A DNA stretch of 16,203 nucleotides from JAGNNV01 sp039932395. GTDB lineage: Bacteria; Acidobacteriota; Vicinamibacteria; Fen-336; JAGNNV01. Positions 8,341 to 13,829 of the stretch are shown here, in pieces; within the stretch, counting starts at the first letter, position 1, and each line of letters begins with the position of its first letter. The position numbers were made by a program, and so were the translations under genes. The notes beneath the pieces are model-generated. The model saw only the letters and a program-made list of their open reading frames with translations. It did no database searches and had not been told where the DNA came from. The DNA lies in the NCBI GenBank assembly GCA_039932395.1, contig JBDTQB010000080.1, positions 1 through 16,203 of the forward strand, in the 5' to 3' direction.

Positions 8341-8372
8341 AAGCCCGCTCCGTTACGGAGCGGGCTTTTTTC
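8341..8372 (+). terminator. Strong intrinsic terminator after the receptor gene
   Basis: AAGCCCGCTCCG (8341-8352) pairs perfectly with CGGAGCGGGCTT (8356-8367) around a TTA loop, and a run of six T (8366-8371) follows. It sits 24 bp after the receptor stop codon. The minus strand has no T-run on the other side, so it is directional and would only weakly stop the convergent VWFA-like gene, which ends at 8383. Confidence 0.93.
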
Positions 8373-8382
8373 TTGCCGCGTC

Positions 8383-9648
8383 TCAGGGCTTCGACTTGGC
8401 CGCGGGTGCTGCGATTGAGTACGAGGGCCGGTGCGACACCGAGAGACCGCGCCGTCGCACAACGACTTTCAGACGACGCTGCCGATTCTCAGGAGTGGAG
8501 GACGCCGGGGCCTGGAACGCGAGCACATAGGAATGGCGGCTCACCTGATCTACTTCCCGGAAAGCCTGACCGAAATTGTTCGTGGGACGGACGAAAAGGC
8601 CGCCGGTATTGATCGCGATCACGGCCATCGTGTCCCGTCCGACCGTGTGGTTCTTCCACGTTCCTCCCGATCCACCGCTTGATGAGCTGACGCTCTGTTT
8701 CTCCAGCCAGTTCCTTGGCAGGCCATATATTCCGTTGAGATTGATGGTGTGGATTACCACGTCCGCCTCACCGGCCTCGCGGAAGAGTTTCCACATCAGC
8801 GATCGGATCAGGTCAGGACCGCCGGCGTCCCGGCTGGGTGGAGCATCCCACGCGCCCTCCGCGAAGCCTCCGGATAGAAGCACCATCTGCTTTCGACCGC
8901 GAAGGCGTGCGAGCCTCTGCACCAGGCTCGACATATTTTCAAGAAAGGCATCGACGCCGGGCTGGTAGCTTCCCCGCTCGACATCCGAGAGGAGGGCCTT
9001 TTCTGCGTCGATCTGCTCATCAAGGCGCGGATTTCCGGAGTGGATCGTTTCCTCCGTCGAATCGAGAGAGGCCGGGATCCTCGCGTTCGGGACGCGACCG
9101 CTCAATATCGCGCGGGCGACCGATTCGTGATCGCTGGTGAAGTTCGACAGGACCTTGATGCCCGAGGGGTCTGAAACCGCCGCCGCCACCAGGTCGCCGG
9201 GTGCGACACTTTTCCGAAGAAAGGCGGTCGCGGCCTTGCGCGCCAAGGGGATGCTGAATGGTGGTGAGAATTCCGTGTCCAGCACGATCAAGAACTGTCT
9301 CTGGGAGACCGACTGAATGGAGGCCGAGGCGTCGGGACTCGCCACCGTCATCACCATAGGTATCGAGTTCGAGCTCGGCCGCGCGTCGACGTCGATCTCC
9401 TGAAACGCCGCGATCGGCACGCGCTTCCCATCCTCCTGCAGCTCGAAGTCTTCCGCGGTGAGCCCGGCCACGGACTTCCCAGACTTGTCGGTGACGAAGA
9501 CAGGGACGGCCACGAGCGCCACCTCCGTTTTGAAGACGGGAGGATCGGTCTTTTGTGTCCCCGCGGTTTGCGCTGCGGCCAGAGACGAGTTCGCGACGTG
9601 CCATGAGAGGCACAGCGCCAGGAGAGACCGTCGCCCCGAAACGTTCAT
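8383..9648 (-). CDS. Secreted VWFA-related protein, acidobacterial type
   Basis: The 421-residue protein has a signal peptide (MNVSGRRSLLALCLSWHVANSSLAAAQ, cleavage near residue 26). Residues about 39-90 (VFKTEVALVAVPVFVTDKSGKSVAGLTAEDFELQEDGK, read in parts) form the beta-rich lead-in typical of the VWFA-related domain that is expanded in Acidobacteriota. The VWFA-like fold starts at about 118 with FLIVLDTEFS, and QMVLLSGGF and ADVVIHTINLNGIYG mark later strands. The MIDAS site is not the canonical DxSxS: D124 is followed by TEFS. Metal-dependent adhesion is therefore uncertain. Function of the family is unknown; an exported scaffold or binding role is inferred. ATG 9648 is chosen over a longer ORF (from 9906) because GGAGG lies 5 nt upstream and the signal peptide starts there; the extension is Arg-rich shadow sequence. 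Confidence 0.9.
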   Translation of the reverse strand: MNVSGRRSLLALCLSWHVANSSLAAAQTAGTQKTDPPVFKTEVALVAVPVFVTDKSGKSVAGLTAEDFELQEDGKRVPIAAFQEIDVDARPSSNSIPMVMTVASPDASASIQSVSQRQFLIVLDTEFSPPFSIPLARKAATAFLRKSVAPGDLVAAAVSDPSGIKVLSNFTSDHESVARAILSGRVPNARIPASLDSTEETIHSGNPRLDEQIDAEKALLSDVERGSYQPGVDAFLENMSSLVQRLARLRGRKQMVLLSGGFAEGAWDAPPSRDAGGPDLIRSLMWKLFREAGEADVVIHTINLNGIYGLPRNWLEKQSVSSSSGGSGGTWKNHTVGRDTMAVIAINTGGLFVRPTNNFGQAFREVDQVSRHSYVLAFQAPASSTPENRQRRLKVVVRRRGLSVSHRPSYSIAAPAAKSKP

Positions 9649-9653
9649 GCAGA

Positions 9654-9658
9654 CCTCC
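9654..9658 (-). promoter_or_regulatory. Strong Shine-Dalgarno that fixes the VWFA-like start
   Basis: GGAGG on the minus strand lies 5 nt before the ATG at 9648. It is the best ribosome site in the window and rules against the 86-residue upstream extension. Confidence 0.75.
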
Positions 9659-9672
9659 GTGGTGTGACCGTC

Positions 9673-9678
9673 AGTGTA
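9673..9678 (-). promoter_or_regulatory. Possible -10 element of the VWFA-like gene
   Basis: TACACT on the minus strand lies 24 nt upstream of the ATG at 9648, leaving room for a short leader with the GGAGG site. No convincing -35 box is seen 16-18 nt further upstream (GGGATG at 17 nt). Confidence 0.35.
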
Positions 9679-9726
9679 GCGCTCCTTTGAAGGGGCATCC
9701 CTGGCCGACCAGTCGCCGCGGGACGT

Positions 9727-9732
9727 TAAACT
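9727..9732 (+). promoter_or_regulatory. Possible -10 element giving a leaderless rhomboid mRNA
   Basis: TAAACT ends 8 nt before the ATG at 9741, and no Shine-Dalgarno is visible between them. If it is a -10 element, transcription would begin at or within a base or two of the start codon. No good -35 box is seen. This is inference from spacing. Confidence 0.35.
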
Positions 9733-9740
9733 TCGCGTGG

Positions 9741-10622
9741 ATGTTTGGCCGTCAGAAAACCGGATCGGTGGTTTGTCGCTCGTGCGGCGGATTGAACGGC
9801 GTGTCCGCCGAAGCCTGCTTCTATTGCGGCGCCCGCAATCCGGGCGTCTTCGGTTTTGGCGGCATGCTGCGCGGCTTCGGCAAAGATCTCGGCCTTGCCC
9901 CGTCAATCATTACCGTCTGCATCGTGGCTTTCGGGATGTCCCTTGCCCTGGATCCGGGCGGCATCGGGATGCAGGGACTGATGAACATTCTCTCGCCCAG
10001 TCTGGAGGCGGGAGAGCGCATGGGTTCCTCGGGAATCATTCCCGTGTGGGAGAACGGCCGATGGTGGACGGTGCTCTCCGCGGGCTGGCTGCACGGAAGC
10101 CTCCTTCACATCTTCTTCAACATGTACTGGGTGCGATTCCTGATTCCTCAGGTCGCCGAGCTTTACGGCGTCGCGCGCACGGTGATCGTCTATGTGCTCT
10201 CCTCGGTGATCGGCTTCCTTGCGAGCTCATCTGTTCCCGTTGCGATTCTTTGGGTCGCTCCAGGGATGCAAGGCGTGCTGCGCGTCTTTCCGGGTTTCGG
10301 GTTGTACACGCTGGGCGCCTCGGCCGCCCTCATGGGGCTTTGGGGTTCGTTGATCTACTACGGCCAACGGACCGGCTCAGCGAACCTCCGGACGTGGGCG
10401 TGGCGGAATACCGTCTACCTGCTGGCCTTCGGATTCATGATGCGCGGCGTCGACAACTGGGCCCATCTCGGCGGTCTGGCCGGAGGTTGGCTGGTGGCGC
10501 GCTTTCTAGACCCGCTTCAGCCCGAACGAAACAATCATGCGGTGATCGCGGTCCTCTGCCTGGTCGCCTCGGCCGCGGCCGTCGCGGCATCTCTGCTGAT
10601 TCCCCTGCCCATCCTTGACTAA
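9741..10622 (+). CDS. Rhomboid-family intramembrane serine protease with N-terminal zinc ribbon
   Basis: The 293-residue protein opens with a zinc-ribbon-like knuckle pair, C12-x2-C15 and C26-x2-C29, followed by a polytopic rhomboid domain. The key rhomboid features are all present: HGSLLHIFFN (H118, H123, N127) in the second membrane helix, LGASAALMG with the predicted nucleophile S194, and DNWAHLGGLAGG with the predicted catalytic H242. The Ser-His dyad is intact, so proteolytic activity inside the membrane is expected. Substrates are unknown; rhomboids commonly release membrane-anchored proteins or take part in quality control. The ORF is open far upstream (to 9555), but that part overlaps the divergent gene and is Arg-rich shadow; ATG 9741 precedes the conserved ribbon. 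It has no clear Shine-Dalgarno. It diverges from the VWFA-like gene across 92 bp. Confidence 0.93.
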   Translation: MFGRQKTGSVVCRSCGGLNGVSAEACFYCGARNPGVFGFGGMLRGFGKDLGLAPSIITVCIVAFGMSLALDPGGIGMQGLMNILSPSLEAGERMGSSGIIPVWENGRWWTVLSAGWLHGSLLHIFFNMYWVRFLIPQVAELYGVARTVIVYVLSSVIGFLASSSVPVAILWVAPGMQGVLRVFPGFGLYTLGASAALMGLWGSLIYYGQRTGSANLRTWAWRNTVYLLAFGFMMRGVDNWAHLGGLAGGWLVARFLDPLQPERNNHAVIAVLCLVASAAAVAASLLIPLPILD

Positions 10623-10718
10623 GGACTGAGGCCCTTCGTCTGGCTGACCGCGCCACCAGGGAGGTGCGCGTCAGGCCTTGCAGTCGCCGGACCGGGGCGC
10701 TCGGCGATTGAACCCCGC

Positions 10719-10744
10719 GACGGGCATGGCCCGTCTCTTGCTTA
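10719..10744 (+). terminator. Possible weak terminator after the rhomboid gene
   Basis: GACGGGC (10719-10725) pairs with GCCCGTC (10729-10735) around an ATG loop and is followed by the T-rich TCTTGCTTA. The 7-bp stem is GC-rich but the T-tract is interrupted. It sits about 100 bp after the rhomboid stop codon. The rest of the 188-bp gap shows only a 5-bp hairpin, GGACG-TTCG-CGTCC at 10758-10771, of unknown use. Confidence 0.45.
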
Positions 10745-10800
10745 AGCCAATGACTCGGGACGTTCGCGTCCATCACGCGTCATTTCGACGTGCTTATGTG

Positions 10801-10805
10801 AGGAG
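10801..10805 (+). promoter_or_regulatory. Shine-Dalgarno of the small secreted protein gene
   Basis: AGGAG lies 5 nt before the ATG at 10811, which supports both the start and the reality of this otherwise unrecognised gene. Confidence 0.6.
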
Positions 10806-10810
10806 TCGTC

Positions 10811-11365
10811 ATGACAAATGGGAAAATGATCGTAGCTGTGGTGCTGAGTCTCGGGGTTGCCGCGGAGTCGAGCGCCTGGGGAGCGCAGGAAGACGGAGTC
10901 AAGGGAGCAGCGATGACGCTGACTGGCTGTGTGGTTACCGACAAAGACCACTCGTTCCTGCTGACCAATGTTCAAGAGATCGCGGGTCCTTCTTCGAGCA
11001 TCCCGAACGCGACTCTCGATGGTCTCGACGGTGTGAAGGGCGGCACGCCGAACGCCATCTATTGGCTCAGCAAGGACTCCGTGAAGCTCATCCGGGGACA
11101 TGTGGGCCACAAGGTTGAAGTCTCGGGGATCATCACCGACGTCAGCACGGGCACCACCCGCATCACCCAGGATCCCGGCAAGCCAGGCCCCGATAACGAC
11201 AACAAGATCGAGATCACTGCCAACGGCAAGGAATCCAACCACGAGACCGACGCGTCGGTGACGCCCGGTCCGACCGCGGTGGTAAAAACCACGGAAACGA
11301 AGGTGATGAACGTACGACGGGTGAAGGTGGACACCGTCAAGGTCCTGGCCAAGACCTGCCAGTAG
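10811..11365 (+). CDS. Small secreted protein of unknown function
   Basis: I do not recognise this 184-residue protein. It starts with a signal peptide (MTNGKMIVAVVLSLGVAAESSAWGA, likely cleaved after WGA, 23-25). The mature part is short beta-strand-like segments: MTLTGCVVTDKDHSFLLTN (35-53) and VKLIRGHVGHKVEVSGIITD (91-110), a pattern like a small OB-fold or similar barrel. A low-complexity Pro/Asp/Thr-rich stretch (about 120-165) follows, then a basic tail (MNVRRVKVDTVKVLAKTCQ). It has two cysteines, C40 and C183, which could form a disulfide in the periplasm. The LTGCV...GHKVEVSG layout is seen in secreted proteins of soil bacteria with no assigned role (recollection, not a search). A good Shine-Dalgarno and a GC-biased codon pattern support it as real. 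Neighbours give no hint of function. Confidence 0.8.
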   Translation: MTNGKMIVAVVLSLGVAAESSAWGAQEDGVKGAAMTLTGCVVTDKDHSFLLTNVQEIAGPSSSIPNATLDGLDGVKGGTPNAIYWLSKDSVKLIRGHVGHKVEVSGIITDVSTGTTRITQDPGKPGPDNDNKIEITANGKESNHETDASVTPGPTAVVKTTETKVMNVRRVKVDTVKVLAKTCQ

Positions 11366-11374
11366 CCGTTGTCA

Positions 11375-11392
11375 GCGCCGCCCGGGCGGCGC
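11375..11392. repeat. Perfect 18-bp GC-only palindrome
   Basis: GCGCCGCCCGGGCGGCGC is a perfect inverted repeat made only of G and C, located 10 bp after the stop of the small secreted protein gene and 50 bp before the antiporter start. As RNA it would fold into a 7-bp stem with a CCGG loop. No T-run follows (GGGGTTGAG), so it is not a classical intrinsic terminator. It may slow or attenuate transcription into the antiporter gene, or be a site for a dimeric protein. Confidence 0.6.
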
Positions 11393-11426
11393 GGGGTTGA
11401 GACAGCCATCGAAGGGAGCTGGCAAC

Positions 11427-11432
11427 TAGACT
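11427..11432 (+). promoter_or_regulatory. Possible -10 element giving a leaderless antiporter mRNA
   Basis: TAGACT ends 9 nt before the GTG start at 11442, and no Shine-Dalgarno lies between; the purine-rich GAAGGGAG at 11411-11418 is too far away. A TTGAGA box at 11397-11402 is the nearest -35-like match, but the 24-nt spacer is too long. The assignment is tentative. Confidence 0.3.
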
Positions 11433-11441
11433 CGAACGCGC

Positions 11442-13073
11442 GTGAGCTCTGTTGAACTGGTCTTGATCATGCTGCTCGCCGTCGTGGCGAGCGGCTATCT
11501 GGTGCGTCTGCTTCCCTTCGCGCTGCCCATGGCGCTGGTACAGATCGCGCTTGGCGCGGTGATCGCGCAGTTTTCCGATCATGCGGTGACGCTCGATCCG
11601 GAGCTCTTCTTCCTGCTCTTTCTGCCGCCGCTGCTTTTTCTGGACGGATGGCGCATCCCGAACGATGTGCTGTATCGGGACCGACGACTCATCCTGAGTC
11701 TCGCGTTCGGGCTGGTGATCTTTACCGTGGCCGGCGCGGGCCATTTGGTTCATTGGATGATTCCGGCGATCCCGCTGCCGGTCGCCTTCGCGCTCGCCGC
11801 CATCGTTTCTCCCACCGACCCCGTGGCGGTGGGATCAATCCTGTCCCGCGCGGCCATTCCCCGCCGGCTGATGCACATCCTTCAAGGCGAGTCGCTGCTG
11901 AACGATGCGTCGGGCCTGGTGTGTCTCCGCTTTGCCGTTGCCGCAGCCTTGACCGGAGTCTTTTCGCCGGCTGACGCGTCCCTGACCTTCCTGTGGGTGG
12001 CCGTCGTGGGTCTGAGTATCGGGGTCGTGTTCGTCGGGTTGGTCGCCCTCTTCCAGCGGTGGATGTCACGGCGGTTCGGAGAGGCGCTGGGTGCTCCGAT
12101 TCTGCTCAGCCTGTTGATGCCGTTCGGCGCTTACCTTGTCGCCGAGGAAGCGCACGCGTCGGGCATCCTGGCCGCGGTCGCCGCGGGTGTGGCCATGAGC
12201 TACGTCGAATTGAGTGGGCGGGCGCTCGCCATCACGCGCACGCAACGCGCCGCGGTGTGGAACGCCGTGCAGTTCACGCTCAATGGTGCGATGTTCGTTC
12301 TGCTCGGAGAACAGCTTCCGGCGATTCTCGCGGGTGCGGTGGGGACGGTGCGTGAGAGTGGGCACGTAGAAGAGCGCTGGCTCGCGGTCTATGCGGTGGC
12401 CCTGATGTTCGGACTGTGGACTCTGCGCTTCGTGTGGGTGTGGGTTTCGTTCTGGCTCACCCTCGCCTGGTCACGTAGATATGGGGTGGTGACGAAACGT
12501 CCCCCTTCGCGCATCGTGGCCGCCACCACCGTGGCGGGGGTTCGCGGCACGGTGACGCTCGCGGGCGTGATGACGCTTCCGCTGTCCACCCACGCGGGCA
12601 CGCCGTTTCCGGCTCGAGACCTGACGATTTTCCTGGCCGCTTCGGTGATTCTGCTGTCGCTTGCAGGCGCCAGCGTGCTGTTGCCCTGGCTGCTCAAGGG
12701 GGTTGAGCTCCCGCATGAGAGGGAAGACCACAAGAAAGAGGACAAGGCCAAGCGGGACGCCGCCGCCTCCGCCATCTTGGCGGTGCAGGCAGCGCGCGCG
12801 CGGATTCAGGACGAGATCAAGGACGCTGATATCTCCGCCCACGCCGCGGCGCGCGTGATTGACCTGTATCAAAAACGGATTGACGATGTCACGCACTGGG
12901 GCGACGTGCGGCAGCTTCGCAAGGCGGATGAGGCGGAGAAGGCGTTCCGCATCGTGGGTCTGCGGGCCGAACGCGATTTCGTCTTCGGCATCGCGCGCAG
13001 CGGCCTCATCTCTGACGCCTCCGCACGAAGGCTGGTGCGAGAGATCGATCTGAGCGAAGCGCGGTATCAGTGA
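11442..13073 (+). CDS. Na+/H+ antiporter, CPA1 (NhaP/NHE-like) family
   Basis: The 543-residue membrane protein has the core CPA1 signatures: FLPPLLFLDG (59-69), SPTDPVAVGSIL (123-134, with the transport aspartate D126) and GESLLNDASGLV (149-160, with N154-D155 of the ion-binding pair). About a dozen hydrophobic segments fill residues 1-425. A charged, helical cytoplasmic tail (about 425-543, HEREDHKKEDKAKRD then Ala/Arg-rich helices) is typical of YjcE-type members. Family role: exchange of Na+ (or K+) for protons across the inner membrane, for pH and salt homeostasis; ion choice cannot be read from sequence. GTG 11442 is chosen because the next in-frame ATG (11469) would cut into the first membrane helix. 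No Shine-Dalgarno is near the GTG. The gene ends 15 bp from the end of the convergent DacB pseudogene. Confidence 0.92.
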   Translation: MSSVELVLIMLLAVVASGYLVRLLPFALPMALVQIALGAVIAQFSDHAVTLDPELFFLLFLPPLLFLDGWRIPNDVLYRDRRLILSLAFGLVIFTVAGAGHLVHWMIPAIPLPVAFALAAIVSPTDPVAVGSILSRAAIPRRLMHILQGESLLNDASGLVCLRFAVAAALTGVFSPADASLTFLWVAVVGLSIGVVFVGLVALFQRWMSRRFGEALGAPILLSLLMPFGAYLVAEEAHASGILAAVAAGVAMSYVELSGRALAITRTQRAAVWNAVQFTLNGAMFVLLGEQLPAILAGAVGTVRESGHVEERWLAVYAVALMFGLWTLRFVWVWVSFWLTLAWSRRYGVVTKRPPSRIVAATTVAGVRGTVTLAGVMTLPLSTHAGTPFPARDLTIFLAASVILLSLAGASVLLPWLLKGVELPHEREDHKKEDKAKRDAAASAILAVQAARARIQDEIKDADISAHAAARVIDLYQKRIDDVTHWGDVRQLRKADEAEKAFRIVGLRAERDFVFGIARSGLISDASARRLVREIDLSEARYQ

Positions 13074-13088
13074 GCCGCGCTCCTTCGG

Positions 13089-13767
13089 CTACTGCGTCAG
13101 GTAGGCGGCGGCCCGTCCGCTGGCCGTGGTGGTGTAGCCGGCCAGGCCCTTCGCCGTGACGAACACGCCCTGATTCAAGGGATCGCCCACCGCGAAGGTT
13201 CCCGTCTTCGCGTGGACCTTTCCTGCCGCTTCCGATTGGGTCTGAATCGCGCCTTTGTGACCTTGATCGCGACACCGTTCGCGCGCAAGGCATCCATGAA
13301 AGCGAATTCGGCGAATCGGGATGGGACGGGGACGGGGTAGGCGTAGAGCCGGGAGGCCTGGCCCGCCGGATAGCTTCCGGACAGAGTGATCGTGACCGAG
13401 CCATCGAGATCAAAACGCTCCACCGGGTCGCTCAAGTCGATCTTCGTGTCGGCGGCAGTGGTCCGCAGGTTGTTGATCACTCGAACGTAGCGCGTCTGAG
13501 GCGACACGCTGACCTGCCGCTCGCGACCAGGACGAGGTCGCCCGTAAGCGTTCCATCTTTTTTCAGATCGCCCATGCGGTAGACCCTGGTGTGGAAGCGG
13601 TGATCGGCCCTAAGCTTCGCGAGGGCCGTGCCCGCGGTGAGCAGCTTCGTCGTCGATCCGGGGAACATCAGCTTGTCCGCGTTGATCGAATAAATCGCCT
13701 TCCCTTGATCGGCGTCGAAGACCTCAATCCCCCATATCGAGTGAGCGAACTCGGGACCGCTGCGCAC
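13089..13767 (-). pseudogene. Remnant of D-alanyl-D-alanine carboxypeptidase (peptidase S13, DacB/PBP4-like)
   Basis: Conserved S13 islands survive in three reading frames. Island A (13767 to about 13525) reads SIWGIEVFDADQGKAIYS and FPGSTTKLLTAGTALAKL, including the catalytic SxxK motif (S-T-T-K), then ends in junk at a stop. Island B (about 13525-13250, another frame) reads TRYVRVINNLRT, TITLSGSYPAG and FAEFAFMDALRANGVAIKV. Island C (about 13245-13089, third frame) reads GAIQTQSEAAGKVHAKTGTF, with the KTG motif, then GLAGYTTTASGR and the stop codon. The signal peptide and first residues are missing (TAA lies upstream in frame), as is the region that would hold the SxN motif. The surviving islands make roughly 220 residues against about 450-500 for an intact enzyme, so several deletions are implied. 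The former role would be trimming or cleaving peptidoglycan peptides. No functional product is expected. Confidence 0.88.
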
Positions 13768-13829
13768 CGTTCGGCGTTATTAACGCAGCCAGCCTTGATC
13801 CGCCAGGAGAGTGAGACGAAACTCAACCC

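Noticed and set aside
9649..9906. N-terminal extension of the VWFA-like protein by 86 residues
   Set aside because: The extension is Arg-rich and overlaps the start of the divergent rhomboid gene, while the internal ATG has GGAGG and a signal peptide.
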